Assembly: GCF_037076565.1 (NCBI RefSeq)
Contig: NZ_AP029028.1
Span: 5,332,001-5,396,000 of the forward strand
Direction: 5' to 3'
Source of the DNA: Herbaspirillum sp. DW155
GTDB taxonomy: Bacteria > Pseudomonadota > Gammaproteobacteria > Burkholderiales > Burkholderiaceae_D
DNA length: 64,000 nt
Part shown: positions 11,391-22,183 of the stretch, piece by piece
Numbering within the stretch: position 1 is the first letter of the stretch
Layout of the letters: each line of letters begins with the position of its first letter
Notes under the pieces: generated by a model
The model's database searches: none
The model's input: only the letters and a program-made list of their open reading frames with translations
What the model was told of the DNA's origin: nothing
Translations under genes and position numbers: made by a program

Positions 11391-12071
11391 TTAAGAGCGA
11401 TAGATGCGGCTGTATTGCACCTCATGCTGCATCGACAGCAGCGACAGACCCGGTGCCCAGTTGCACAGCTCGTCATCCTCCAGCGTGAGCGCGGTGGCCG
11501 CGGCCTTTTCCAGTTCCGGCTGCAGCGACAGCAGGATGCGCTGCCCCGCCACCTGACCCAGCGGCACCGTCTTCACGCAGGCCAGCACCTGATTCTCGGC
11601 CCAGGCGAACAGCATGCCCAGCACCGCCGCCTCGCGCGGCACCTGCAGGGCCACGGTGGCAAAGGCCAGCGAAGTCGGCAGCGGCAGTTCCGGCTGCGCC
11701 TGCAGGATGGCCAGCAAGGTCTCATCGCCCAGCTTCAGGTCGGTGACCAGTTTGCCCAGCGAATAGCCCATCTGAATGGTTTCGGCACGAAACTCGGATG
11801 TATCGCGGGCCGCGATGAAGTGTTCGGTCCACAAGCTGACGTTTTCTGCATCACGGGCCTCGAAGGCCGCTACCAGACGCGCAAAGATGGGGGCCTCGAA
11901 ACGCGCCACCACCTCATGCAACGCATGGCCGATCCAGGCGCGCGCCGTGGCTTCGCTGCTGACCCGCCCGTTTTCGATGGCCGCCTCCAGCCCTTGCGAA
12001 TAGCTGTAGGCGCCAATCGGCAGGGACGGGCTGCTCAGTTGCAGCAGATGCAGCAAGGCGCTGGCTTGCAT
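11391..12071 (-). CDS. ureF: Urease accessory protein UreF
   Basis: A 226-residue all-helical accessory protein that gates UreG activity in the UreDFG-urease complex. Typical UreF sequence: LLQLSSPSLPIGAYSYSQGLEAAIENG at the N-terminus, and SLWTEHFIAARDTSEFRAE. The frame extends further upstream, but the Met before QASALLHLLQ is the right start: it lies just 4 bp after the ureE stop and gives the normal family length. Confidence 0.95.
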   Translation of the reverse strand: MQASALLHLLQLSSPSLPIGAYSYSQGLEAAIENGRVSSEATARAWIGHALHEVVARFEAPIFARLVAAFEARDAENVSLWTEHFIAARDTSEFRAETIQMGYSLGKLVTDLKLGDETLLAILQAQPELPLPTSLAFATVALQVPREAAVLGMLFAWAENQVLACVKTVPLGQVAGQRILLSLQPELEKAAATALTLEDDELCNWAPGLSLLSMQHEVQYSRIYRS

Positions 12072-12075
12072 GGGG

Positions 12076-12609
12076 TCAGCCCTCTTCCTTCTTGTCGCCC
12101 GGACGATGGATTTTCTGGCGCAGCGGAATCGGCGCCAGCGGATTGTGGTGATGGTCGTCGCCATGATGGTGATGACCGCCGCCATAGGCGCCCGCTTCCG
12201 GCTCGAAAGCCGCCAGCTCTTCGGTCACGCGCGCGCCCAGTCCTTCCAGCATTTCCTTCAGCACCGGGTCCTTGCGGATGCGCAGGAAACCGACGCCACC
12301 CTCGTGGCCCACATGTGCCTGGGTATGACGATTGCCGAGGTGGAAGGCGCAACGCAGCAGCAGGTGCGCATCAGCCGCATCGACGCGATAAGTCGCCTCG
12401 GCCTTGGCGATGATCCTGACCACGCGGCCATCATCGCCGCGCAGCAGGTCACCATCGCGCAGCACCGTACCACGCACGGTGAACACCGCCACGTCCTCAC
12501 CTGAACGCAAGGTGGCGCGCAGGCGGCTCTTCTCGCGCTGGTCGTAGGGCAGTTCCAGTTCGCCATCGATCCGGTCGGCCTGGGCTATCTTGGTATTGAG
12601 AGTCAGCAT
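12076..12609 (-). CDS. ureE: Urease nickel metallochaperone UreE
   Basis: 177 residues: N-terminal peptide-binding domain, central metal-binding domain with the conserved GNRHTQAHV, and a His-rich C-terminal tail (GGGHHHHGDDHHHNP, about residues 145-158) that binds extra nickel. The family hands Ni(II) to UreG during urease assembly. The tail is of the strongly His-rich type. It sits between ureC and ureF with short spacers. Confidence 0.95.
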   Translation of the reverse strand: MLTLNTKIAQADRIDGELELPYDQREKSRLRATLRSGEDVAVFTVRGTVLRDGDLLRGDDGRVVRIIAKAEATYRVDAADAHLLLRCAFHLGNRHTQAHVGHEGGVGFLRIRKDPVLKEMLEGLGARVTEELAAFEPEAGAYGGGHHHHGDDHHHNPLAPIPLRQKIHRPGDKKEEG

Positions 12610-12627
12610 GAAGAAACCTAAAGAAAA

Positions 12628-14324
<1,697 letters not shown>

Positions 14325-14328
<4 letters not shown>

Positions 14329-14669
14329 TGTTCCTGCCCCTTCTTGTCATTGCCGTGCTGGGTCTTCAGCTTGCCCATCACCAGCGCATTGAAGCCATAG
14401 ACGCGGCGCTCGCCCGCCAGCGCCACCAGTTCCACCGTGCGTTGCTGACCGGGCTCGAAGCGCACGGCCGTGCCCGCTGCAATGTTGAGGCGCATGCCAT
14501 AGGCCGCTTCACGCTCGAAGCGCAGTGCCGGATTGGTCTCGTAGAAATGGAAGTGGGAACCGACCTGGATAGGACGGTCGCCGCTGTTGGCCACCGTGAC
14601 CGTCACGGTGGGGCGGCCGGTATTGAGTTCGATCTCGCCGGGTTCGACCAGCATTTCGCCTGGAATCAT
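14325..14669 (-). CDS. ureB: Urease beta subunit
   Basis: 114 residues, starting [19 protein letters not shown] and containing [14 protein letters not shown], the usual urease beta sequence. It packs with UreA and UreC in the (ABC)3 enzyme. An in-frame upstream extension exists but would overlap ureA; the Met at MIPGEM, 10 bp after the ureA stop, is the family start. Confidence 0.96.
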
Positions 14670-14679
14670 GACGCGCTCC

Positions 14680-14982
14680 TCAAGGAATCGGATGGTGGAC
14701 GGTGACCAGCTTGCTGCCATCGGGGAAGGTGGCTTCGACCTGGATGTCGGGGATCATCTCGGGCACGCCTTCCATCACGTCCTCGCGCGTGAGGATGGTG
14801 GTGCCCTCGGACATCAGCTCGGCCACGGTCTTGCCATCGCGTGCGCCTTCCATGATGGCCGCCGTGATCAGCGCCACCGCTTCCGGATAATTGAGCTTGA
14901 GGCCACGGGCCTTGCGGCGTTCGGCCAGCAGGGCGGCGGTGAAGATGAGCAGCTTGTCTTTTTCTCTTGGTGTCAGTTCCAT
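14680..14982 (-). CDS. ureA: Urease gamma subunit
   Basis: 100 residues, the standard length. Starts [23 protein letters not shown] and contains [27 protein letters not shown] and [26 protein letters not shown]. It is the smallest of the three structural subunits. An 89-bp gap separates it from ureD, larger than other gaps inside the ure set. Confidence 0.97.
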   Translation of the reverse strand: MELTPREKDKLLIFTAALLAERRKARGLKLNYPEAVALITAAIMEGARDGKTVAELMSEGTTILTREDVMEGVPEMIPDIQVEATFPDGSKLVTVHHPIP

Positions 14983-15071
14983 GTTGGCTCCTGGCCGTCT
15001 GGCGGCCTTCAGGTTCTATAACGTATGGAGGGGCTTGATTCAGTTTTCCTGATGCAGTTTTTACGTCGTGT

Positions 15072-15971
15072 TCATGTATTCCAGATGCGCGGAATGGCCG
15101 CCTGCTTGCCCGTCACGGCGGGGCGCAGCACATGCCAGGCCGCATGCAGCCACTGCCGCGCCACCAGGCTGGATTGCCCCATGTAGCGCGCGATGAGCAC
15201 CTGCTTCATCAGCGTAGCGCCACTGCGTCCTTCCAGTTGCAGCGCGCCGATGGTTTCCCGCAGCCGTCCCAATAGCGCCGCATCCATGCCGTCGCCCACC
15301 GCGATCAGGGTGCCGCAGACGGTCTGCCCGTCCAACGCCAGCGGGCCTTGCATGGCACCTGCCTCGGCCTGCAGGCGGCCCTGCTCGAACCACACCAGCC
15401 TGCCGCCGCGGCGGATGCTGGTGCGCTGGCTGACGGCACCGGTGTTGAAGGTTTCGCCCGAAGCGGTGCGGCCGAAGCAAAGGATTTCCGCACCGAGGTA
15501 TGCCGCGTCGGCGGCCAGGGTCACTTCATGTTCCATGCGCACGTCGGCGCCATCGAAGAAGATGGTTTCCTGCGGCAGCCATTCCAACGTCGCCCCAGCT
15601 GCGGCGTCGAGCCTGACGGCCTGGCGCGAGGACTGGCCGTTGGCGCGATACCACTTGCCGGCACCGGGCGTGGTCAGCAGCGCATGGGCGCGTTCGTCCA
15701 CCTCCGCGCTGATGGAGAGCTGGTCGCCACCGACGATGCCGCCCGGCGGATGGACGATGATGGCGTGGCAGATGGACGGGTCTTCGGGATAGAGCGGCTT
15801 CTGTACGCGCAGCGGGCCAAAGTGCTGGCGGCGCAGCAGGCGCGTGGTGCCCTGGTCGTCGGCAAAGCCCAGCGCCAGGCGTGCCTGGTCCGGCGCATGC
15901 CGCAGGGGCGCGCCTGGTGTCGCGGGGGCCGGCATGCTGGCGGGTTCCGGATGGCCGGGGAGTCGTTTCAT
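15072..15971 (-). CDS. ureD: Urease accessory protein UreD (UreH)
   Basis: A 299-residue beta-helix accessory protein that binds apo-urease and, with UreF and UreG, forms the activation complex; a tunnel through UreD is thought to pass nickel. Family features: RHFGPLRVQKPLYPED, HPPGGIVGGDQLSI, and the ALLTTPGAGKWYRA region. The N-terminus is about 25 residues longer than the conserved core, Pro- and Ala-rich. It is the first ure gene after the urea transporter and is separated from urtE by 112 bp. Confidence 0.93.
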   Translation of the reverse strand: MKRLPGHPEPASMPAPATPGAPLRHAPDQARLALGFADDQGTTRLLRRQHFGPLRVQKPLYPEDPSICHAIIVHPPGGIVGGDQLSISAEVDERAHALLTTPGAGKWYRANGQSSRQAVRLDAAAGATLEWLPQETIFFDGADVRMEHEVTLAADAAYLGAEILCFGRTASGETFNTGAVSQRTSIRRGGRLVWFEQGRLQAEAGAMQGPLALDGQTVCGTLIAVGDGMDAALLGRLRETIGALQLEGRSGATLMKQVLIARYMGQSSLVARQWLHAAWHVLRPAVTGKQAAIPRIWNT

Positions 15972-16083
15972 ACCTGGTTATTCATTGCGTGGAAGGCGGC
16001 GTGTGCAAGCGGACTGCCGGGCCGCGAACATGCGACTTTATAGCAGACCCGCTGCAAAAGCGCAGCCTTCCTGTGCGGCGGCC
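15972..16083 (-). promoter_or_regulatory. urtE-ureD spacer, possible internal promoter
   Basis: This gap is longer than others in the cluster. On the minus strand it has a -10-like TATAAA (16037-16042) with only a poor -35, and a small hairpin GCTGC / GCAGC (16051-16066). A second promoter for the ure genes is possible but weakly supported. Confidence 0.3.
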
Positions 16084-16782
16084 TCAGACCGCCAGATGCT
16101 TCTTCACGTCCTCGCCATCCATCTGGTCTTGCGTACCTGCCGCCACCACCTCGCCACGGGACATGACGACGAAGGTATCGGCCAGTTCGCGGGCGAAGTC
16201 GAAATACTGCTCGCACAGCAGGATGCCGATGTCGCCGCGCTGGCGCAGCAGGCTGATCACGCGGCCGATGTCCTTGATGATGGAAGGCTGGATGCCCTCG
16301 GTCGGCTCATCCAGGATGATGAGCTTGGGCTCGGCCAGCAGCGCCCGGGCAATCGCCAGTTGCTGCTGTTGGCCGCCGGAAAGATCGCCGCCGCGACGAT
16401 GCAGCATTTCCTTCAACACCGGGAAGAGTTCATAGACCTCGCCCTTGATGGTGGAGGCACGACGACCCGAGAGCGTGGCCATGCCCATGAGCATGTTTTC
16501 TTCCACGGTCAGGCGCGCGAAGATCTCGCGTCCCTGCGGCACGTAGGCGATGCCCAGCTTGGCGCGCTGGTGCGGCTTCAGACGGGTGATGTCCTGGCCT
16601 TCGAAGCTGACGTTGCCCTTGGCCACCGGCAGTACGCCCATCAGGCATTTCAGGAGCGTGGTCTTGCCCACGCCATTGCGACCCAGCAGGGACAAGACAC
16701 GGCCCTTCTGCACATCGAGCGAGACGCCGCGCAGCGTATGCGCGGCGCCGTAGTACTGGTTCAGTTCATTGACTTGCAGCAT
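16084..16782 (-). CDS. urtE: Urea ABC transporter ATP-binding protein UrtE
   Basis: A 232-residue LivF-like ATPase. Walker A GRNGVGKTT, signature DLSGGQQQQLAIARALL, Walker B LIILDEPTEGIQPSI. It energises high-affinity urea import with UrtD and the permeases UrtB and UrtC. The phrase EPTEGIQPSIIKDI is typical of UrtE. It starts 18 bp after the urtD stop. Confidence 0.95.
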   Translation of the reverse strand: MLQVNELNQYYGAAHTLRGVSLDVQKGRVLSLLGRNGVGKTTLLKCLMGVLPVAKGNVSFEGQDITRLKPHQRAKLGIAYVPQGREIFARLTVEENMLMGMATLSGRRASTIKGEVYELFPVLKEMLHRRGGDLSGGQQQQLAIARALLAEPKLIILDEPTEGIQPSIIKDIGRVISLLRQRGDIGILLCEQYFDFARELADTFVVMSRGEVVAAGTQDQMDGEDVKKHLAV

Positions 16783-16800
16783 GGATGATGGTCTCCGCTC

Positions 16801-17682
16801 TTATCGTCCCAGGTAGACTTCGATGACGCGCTCGTTGGACTGCACCTCGCGCATGTTGCCCTCGGCCAGCACCGATCCTTCGTGCAGCACGGTCACCTTG
16901 CCACCCTGGGCGATCTCCTCGACGAAGCCCATGTCGTGTTCCACCACCATGATGGAATGCTTGCCGCGCAGCTCGTTCAACAGCTCGGCGGTGCGTGCGG
17001 TCTCGGCGTCGGACATGCCGGCCACCGGTTCATCGAGCAGCAGCAGCTGCGGCTCCTGCATCAACAGCATGCCGATTTCCAGCCACTGCTTCTGGCCGTG
17101 CGAGAGCAGGCCGGCCAGGCGATGTTCCTGACCGTTCAAACGGATCAGTTTGAGGATTTCCTCGATCTTGCCGATCTGCGCCGAGGACAGGCGCGCAAAG
17201 AGCGTGGTCTTGACGCGCTTGTCCATCTTCATCGCCAGTTCCAGGTTCTCGAACACGGTGTGCTGCTCGAACACGGTCGGGCGCTGAAACTTGCGGCCGA
17301 TGCCCGCATGCGCGATTTCGTATTCGGTCATCCTGGTCAGGTCGATGGTCTGGCCGAAGAAGGCGGTGCCGGCCGTGGGCCGGGTCTTGCCGGTGATGAC
17401 GTCCATCATCGTGGTCTTGCCCGCGCCATTGGGACCGATGATGCAGCGCAGTTCACCCACCGAGATATCCAGATTCAGGTTGTTGATGGCCTTGAAGCCA
17501 TCGAAGGACACCGTGATGTTTTCCAGATAGAGGATGGCACCGTGGGTGGTATCGACGCCCTCAGGTTTGATGCGTTCGTAGGATGCACCGTGGTCGGCGC
17601 GGGGCGTATCGACGTTGCCGCCCAGGCCGCCGATGGCGACCGCGTTTTTTCCCATGCTCTTGCCGGATTCGATGGCACTCAT
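16801..17682 (-). CDS. urtD: Urea ABC transporter ATP-binding protein UrtD
   Basis: A 293-residue LivG-like ATPase with Walker A GPNGAGKTTMMDVITG, signature LSHGQKQWLEIGMLL and Walker B LLLLDEPVAGMSD. The N-terminal ~45 residues before the ABC domain are extra and low in complexity. The frame is open further upstream, but that DNA is urtC; the ATG at MSAIESGKSMGKN overlaps the urtC stop in an ATGA arrangement and is the proper start. Confidence 0.94.
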   Translation of the reverse strand: MSAIESGKSMGKNAVAIGGLGGNVDTPRADHGASYERIKPEGVDTTHGAILYLENITVSFDGFKAINNLNLDISVGELRCIIGPNGAGKTTMMDVITGKTRPTAGTAFFGQTIDLTRMTEYEIAHAGIGRKFQRPTVFEQHTVFENLELAMKMDKRVKTTLFARLSSAQIGKIEEILKLIRLNGQEHRLAGLLSHGQKQWLEIGMLLMQEPQLLLLDEPVAGMSDAETARTAELLNELRGKHSIMVVEHDMGFVEEIAQGGKVTVLHEGSVLAEGNMREVQSNERVIEVYLGR

Positions 17683-18809
17683 GCGGCCTCCTTGGATGCG
17701 CTGCCCTCGGCGGGCGCGGCATCGCGTTTCTTGAATTTCTGCACCAGCCCCAGGATGCCCTGCGGCAGGAACAGTGTGACCAGGATGAAGATCAGCCCCA
17801 GCGCATACAACCACAGGTCGGGGAAGGCGGCGGTGAACCAGCTCTTCAGGCCATTGACGGTGAAGGCGCCGATGATCGGCCCGATCAGCGTGCCACGCCC
17901 GCCGACGGCGGCCCAGATCACCATCTCGATGGAGTTGGCCGGCGACATTTCGGAGGGATTGATGATGCCCACCTGTGGTACGTACAAGGCACCGGCGATG
18001 CCGCAGATCACGGCCGAGAGCGTCCATACGAAGAGCTTGAACCACAGCGGGTTGTAGCCGATGAACATGAGGCGCGATTCGGAATCGCGCACGCCCTGCA
18101 GCACGCGGCCCAGCTTGGAAGTGACGATCATGCGGCACAGCACCAGCGCACCGAACAGAAGCGCCAGCGTCACCAGATACAGCACTGCCTTGGTGGCCGG
18201 TGCGGTGATGGTGAAACCGAGGATGCGCTTGAAGTCGGTGAAGCCGTTGTTGCCACCGAAGCCGGTATCGTTGCGGAAGAACAGCAGCATGAAGGCGAAG
18301 GTCATCGCCTGCGTGATGATGGAGAAATACACGCCCTTGATGCGCGAACGGAACGCGAAGTAACCGAACACGAAGGCCAAGAGACCCGGCACCAGCACCA
18401 CCAGCAGCATGGAGAACCAGAAGTGGTCGGTCATCCACCAGTACCACGGATAGGCCTTCCAGTTCAGGAACACCATGAAGTCCGGCAGGTCGCTCTGGTA
18501 CACGCCGTCACGACCGATGGCGCGCATCAGGTACATCCCATGCGCGTATCCGCCCAGTGCGAAGAAAACGCCATGCCCCAGCGAGAGGATGCCGGTGTAG
18601 CCCCACACCAGATCCAGTGCCAGCGCGGCCATGGCATAGCACATGAACTTTCCGACCAGAGCGACGGTATAGGACGACACGTGCAGCGCGCTATCGGCGG
18701 GGAACAGCAGGTTGCACACCGGCAGCAGCGCCAACACGATGGTGCAGATGACGATGCCGGTCCAGGACGGGCGATTGAACAGCGAGGGGCGCATGATCAT
18801 GGTGCTCAT
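17679..18809 (-). CDS. urtC: Urea ABC transporter permease UrtC
   Basis: A 376-residue LivM-like inner-membrane permease with about ten hydrophobic segments. Conserved features: YTGILSLGHGVFFALGGYAHGMYLM, and near the C-terminus ALYVPQVGIINPSEMSPANSIEMVIWAAVGGRGTLIGPIIGA. The start MSTMIMRPSLFNRP overlaps the urtB stop by 4 bp (ATGA); an upstream extension would run into urtB. It forms the channel with UrtB. Confidence 0.95.
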   Translation of the reverse strand: MSTMIMRPSLFNRPSWTGIVICTIVLALLPVCNLLFPADSALHVSSYTVALVGKFMCYAMAALALDLVWGYTGILSLGHGVFFALGGYAHGMYLMRAIGRDGVYQSDLPDFMVFLNWKAYPWYWWMTDHFWFSMLLVVLVPGLLAFVFGYFAFRSRIKGVYFSIITQAMTFAFMLLFFRNDTGFGGNNGFTDFKRILGFTITAPATKAVLYLVTLALLFGALVLCRMIVTSKLGRVLQGVRDSESRLMFIGYNPLWFKLFVWTLSAVICGIAGALYVPQVGIINPSEMSPANSIEMVIWAAVGGRGTLIGPIIGAFTVNGLKSWFTAAFPDLWLYALGLIFILVTLFLPQGILGLVQKFKKRDAAPAEGSASKEAA

Positions 18810-20422
18810 TCCACGCTCCTTCCCTTGAGTGCGAAGAGGCCTTGCGGACGCTTCTGGATGAATACGATGATGAAGACCAGGATGGCGATCTTGGCCAGCA
18901 CGGCACCGGCCATCGGCTCCAGGAATTTGTTGACTTCGCCCAGGCCGAAGGCAGCGATGACGGTCCCGGCCAGCTGGCCCACACCGCCCAGCACCACCAC
19001 CATGAAGGAATCCACGATGTAGCCCTGTCCCAGGTCGGGACCGACGTTGCCCAGCTGCGAGAGCGCCACGCCACCCAGACCGGCGATGCCGCAACCGAGG
19101 CCGAAGGTCATCATGTCGATCTTGCCGGTGGACACGCCCACGCAGTCGGCCATGCGGCGGTTCTGCGTGACGGCGCGCACGAACAGGCCCAGACGGGTCT
19201 TGTTGAGGATCAGCCAGACCGCGAACACCACGAACAGCGCAAAGAACACGATCACGATGCGGTTATAGGACAGCACCAGCGAACCCAGCACGGTGACGCC
19301 GCCCGACATCCAGCTGGGGTTGGCCACTTCCACGTTCTGGGCGCCGAAGATGGAGCGCACACCTTGCATCAGCATCAGGCTGATGCCCCAGGTGCAGAGC
19401 AGGGTTTCCAGCGGACGGCCATAGAGCCAGCGGATCACCAGGCGCTCCAGTGCAATGCCGACGGCCGCGGCGACGATGAAGGCCGCCGGCAGTGCCACCA
19501 CCAGATACGCATCGATGGCACCGGGGAAGAACTTGCGGAACACCAGCTGGCACACATAGGTGGTGTAGGCGCCGATCATCAGCAATTCACCGTGGGCCAT
19601 GTTGATGATGCCCATGAGGCCGAAGGTGATGGCCAGTCCCAGCGCGGCCAGCAGCAGCACGCTGCCCAGCGAGACACCATAGAACAGCTTGCCGGCGAAA
19701 TCGACGATGGCCAGGTGGCGGTCCAGTGCGGAGAGGGTGCGCACCGCTTCCACGCGCACGCCTTCATCCGGTTCGACATAGGAGCCGTCCGGATTTTTCG
19801 CCAGCATGTTTTCCAGCACCGGCTTGAGGGATGCATTGGTGGTCTCCGCCAGCTTCTTGACGGCCGCGCGGCGCGCCGCCGGGTCGGTCGAATGCAGGTT
19901 GGCGGTGGCCTGTACCTGTTGCAGCACGTCCTTGATCTGCGCATCGCTTTCTTTGGCGAGCGCTTTTTCGATCAGCGGGATCTGGGCCGGATCGGCGTTC
20001 TTGAGCAATTCATTGGCAGCCGCCAGGCGCTGGTCGCGTTGCGGCGAGAGCAGCTTCAGGCCCGAGAGCGCGCCCTCGACGGCGCCGCGCAGGCGGTTGT
20101 TGACGGTGATGCCTTCGGCGTCATCCGGCGCCGGACCGGTCTGGTCATTGGCCGGGTTGAAGGCCTTGCCTGAATCGTCCACGATCAGGACGTCACCGGC
20201 GGGGGTGACATAGAGCGCGTCGCTGTTCAAGGCATTGAGAATCTTCAGCGCGTCCTCGTTGGCCAGCGCTGCAATCTGGTTGACGGCATCGATGCGCGCG
20301 TCGGGGTCGTCTCCGCCAAGGGGCGTGAGCAAGGCCGGATCGATGGCTGCAGACGCCGCCAGGGCGTGCGCGCAAAGCCAGGTCGCGAGCAGCCCGCGTA
20401 GGAACTGGATGGCTGGTTTCAT
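18806..20422 (-). CDS. urtB: Urea ABC transporter permease UrtB
   Basis: 538 residues: a signal peptide (MKPAIQFLRGLLATWLCAHALAASA), an alpha-helical periplasmic domain of about 200 residues with HEAT-like character (repeated DPAARRAAVKKLAE-type segments), then a LivH-like permease domain (about residues 235-538) with GLMGIINMAHGELLMIGAYTTYV and GCGIAGLGGVALSQLGNVGPDLGQGYIVDSFMVVVLGG. The long N-terminal domain is a known trait of UrtB compared with LivH. The start is the Met before KPAIQF, giving a proper signal sequence. A 242-bp gap with an inverted repeat precedes it. Confidence 0.94.
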   Translation of the reverse strand: MKPAIQFLRGLLATWLCAHALAASAAIDPALLTPLGGDDPDARIDAVNQIAALANEDALKILNALNSDALYVTPAGDVLIVDDSGKAFNPANDQTGPAPDDAEGITVNNRLRGAVEGALSGLKLLSPQRDQRLAAANELLKNADPAQIPLIEKALAKESDAQIKDVLQQVQATANLHSTDPAARRAAVKKLAETTNASLKPVLENMLAKNPDGSYVEPDEGVRVEAVRTLSALDRHLAIVDFAGKLFYGVSLGSVLLLAALGLAITFGLMGIINMAHGELLMIGAYTTYVCQLVFRKFFPGAIDAYLVVALPAAFIVAAAVGIALERLVIRWLYGRPLETLLCTWGISLMLMQGVRSIFGAQNVEVANPSWMSGGVTVLGSLVLSYNRIVIVFFALFVVFAVWLILNKTRLGLFVRAVTQNRRMADCVGVSTGKIDMMTFGLGCGIAGLGGVALSQLGNVGPDLGQGYIVDSFMVVVLGGVGQLAGTVIAAFGLGEVNKFLEPMAGAVLAKIAILVFIIVFIQKRPQGLFALKGRSVE

Positions 20423-20518
20423 GGTCGGTGTGCGCCTCGAAGCGCGGGCCGGTCTGTGTTGCGGCCGGGGCGAGTCGTCGGGCGGTTTTCTTGTGGAGAG
20501 AGATGCATTGGGGCGGAT

Positions 20519-20632
20519 GGAGCGCCTTCGATACGCCGCGTTGCGGCTACTCAGTCCGAACGGGTCTTTGTTGCACAACCCACAGACCGTTCGTCCTGAG
20601 TAGCCGCGCAAGCGGCGTATCGAAGGCGCTCC
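20519..20632. repeat. REP-like long inverted repeat between urtA and urtB
   Basis: Two arms of 36-37 bp (20519-20554 and 20596-20632), beginning GGAGCGCCTTCGATACGCCG and ending with its complement, pair with a single small bulge. A second inner pairing lies around 20556-20563 and 20585-20592. The wording TTCGATACGCCGC...GGCTACTCAG is of a type I recall as dispersed in many beta- and gammaproteobacterial genomes. In the urt transcript it would form a long hairpin just after urtA. Confidence 0.8.
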
Positions 20633-20664
20633 GAAGAACGCCAAGAACTACAACAACCGCAAGC

Positions 20665-21918
20665 TTAGTTCTTCTGCTTGCTTTCGTTACCCGGGATGTA
20701 CGGGCTCCAGGGTTGCGCGCGGATGGTGGTCTTGGTCTTGTAGACCACGTTGAACTGACCGTCCGCCTTGATTTCGCCGATCATGACGGGCTTGTGCAGG
20801 TGGTGGTTGGTCTTGTCCATTTCCAGCGTGTAGCCCGACGGTGCCTTGTAGGTCTGGCCGCCCATGGCTGCGATCACCTTGTCGGTGTCGGTGGACTTGG
20901 CCTTTTCCACAGCCTGTGCCCACATGTGGATGCCGACGTAGGTGGCTTCCATCGGGTCGTTGGTCACGACGGTATCGGCGTTGGGCAGGTTCTTGGCCTT
21001 GGCGTATTCCTTCCACTTCTTGATGAAGGCGGCGTTGACCGGATTCTTCACCGATTCGAAGTAGTTCCAGGCGGCCAGGTGGCCCACCAGCGGCTTGGTA
21101 TCGACACCGCGCAGTTCTTCTTCACCCACCGAGAATGCCACCACCGGCACGTCGGTCGCCTTCAGGCCGGCATTGCCCAGTTCCTTGTAGAAGGGGACGT
21201 TGGAGTCGCCGTTGATGGTCGAGATCACGGCCGTCTTGCCACCGGCGGAGAACTTCTTGATGTTGGCGACGATGGTCTGGTAGTCCGAGTGGCCGAACGG
21301 GGTGTAGACCTCATCGATATCGGAATCCTTCACGCCCTTGCTGTGCAGGAAGGCGCGCAGGATCTTGTTGGTGGTGCGCGGATACACGTAGTCGGTGCCC
21401 AGCAGCACGAAGCGCTTGGCGCCGCCGCCTTCCTTGGACATCAGGTATTCCACGGCGGGAATGGCTTGCTGGTTGGGAGCCGCACCGGTATAGAAGACGT
21501 TCTTCTCCAGTTCTTCACCTTCGTACTGCACCGGGTAGAACAGCAGGCTGTTCAGTTCCTTGAAGACCGGCAGCACCGACTTGCGCGACACCGAGGTCCA
21601 GCAACCGAAGACCACCGACACCTTGTCCTGCGAGATCAGCTGACGTGCCTTTTCGGCGAACAGCGGCCAGTTCGAGGCCGGGTCGACCACCACCGGTTCC
21701 AGCTTCTTGCCCATCACGCCGCCGGCGGCGTTGATTTCGTCGATGGTCATCAGGGCCACGTCCTTCAGGGACGTTTCGGAGATGGCCATGGTACCCGACA
21801 GCGAATGCAGGATACCGACCTTGATGGTATCGGCAGCAAAGGCCGACGGCAGCCAGGAGGATGCGGCCAGCGCGAAGGCGCCCAGAGCGGTGGCTTTCAG
21901 TACGGTACGACGTGACAT
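20665..21918 (-). CDS. urtA: Urea ABC transporter substrate-binding protein UrtA
   Basis: A 417-residue periplasmic binding protein. The N-terminal SRRTVLKATALGAFALAASS resembles a twin-arginine signal, cleaved after SAFA. The mature part begins DTIKVGILHSLSGTMAISE and contains DPASNWPLFAEKARQLI and GCWTSVSRKSVLPVFKE, typical of urea and short-amide binding proteins of the Peripla_BP family. The start at MSRRTV is chosen over an in-frame Met 72 bp upstream because a GAGGGAG ribosome site lies just before it. First gene of the urea cluster, preceded by a sigma-54 promoter. Confidence 0.95.
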   Translation of the reverse strand: MSRRTVLKATALGAFALAASSWLPSAFAADTIKVGILHSLSGTMAISETSLKDVALMTIDEINAAGGVMGKKLEPVVVDPASNWPLFAEKARQLISQDKVSVVFGCWTSVSRKSVLPVFKELNSLLFYPVQYEGEELEKNVFYTGAAPNQQAIPAVEYLMSKEGGGAKRFVLLGTDYVYPRTTNKILRAFLHSKGVKDSDIDEVYTPFGHSDYQTIVANIKKFSAGGKTAVISTINGDSNVPFYKELGNAGLKATDVPVVAFSVGEEELRGVDTKPLVGHLAAWNYFESVKNPVNAAFIKKWKEYAKAKNLPNADTVVTNDPMEATYVGIHMWAQAVEKAKSTDTDKVIAAMGGQTYKAPSGYTLEMDKTNHHLHKPVMIGEIKADGQFNVVYKTKTTIRAQPWSPYIPGNESKQKN

Positions 21919-21973
21919 GTAGTGCTCCCTCGAGAAAAGTTTTGGAAGATTTTTTTCACTGCCCAGTCGCTTT

Positions 21974-21989
21974 AGCAGATTGCGTGCCA
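21974..21989 (-). promoter_or_regulatory. Sigma-54 promoter of urtA
   Basis: On the minus strand the sequence is TGGCACGCAATCTGCT, with GG and GC exactly 10 bases apart as required for -24/-12 elements; only one consensus base is off. Transcription would begin about 45 nt before the urtA ATG. This fits nitrogen-limitation control through NtrC. Confidence 0.75.
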
Positions 21990-22164
21990 ATGCCCGGCAC
22001 GACGCCTGCGGGCTGCATCAAAGCGGGGCGGGGAGGGGAAAGAGGCGCAAGGAATGTTGTCAGGCGCGCCAGAACTACGCACCAAAGCCGGGCGGCATTG
22101 TCGACAGTCCGATGGCGCGCCGGCAATATTCACCAGCCTGGCGCTCACACCTGCGCGATCTTGG

Positions 22165-22183
22165 TGCACCGCTCAAAGCGCCA
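22165..22183. promoter_or_regulatory. Possible NtrC enhancer site
   Basis: TGCACC-N7-GCGCCA matches one full half and a degenerate second half of the NtrC consensus TGCACC-N7-GGTGCA. It lies about 180 bp upstream of the sigma-54 promoter, a reasonable enhancer distance. Weak on sequence alone. Confidence 0.35.

Noticed and set aside
17583-20173. Two long plus-strand frames opposite urtB, urtC and urtD
   Set aside because: Gln/His/Glu-rich shadow translations; the real genes on the minus strand overlap each other by ATGA as expected.
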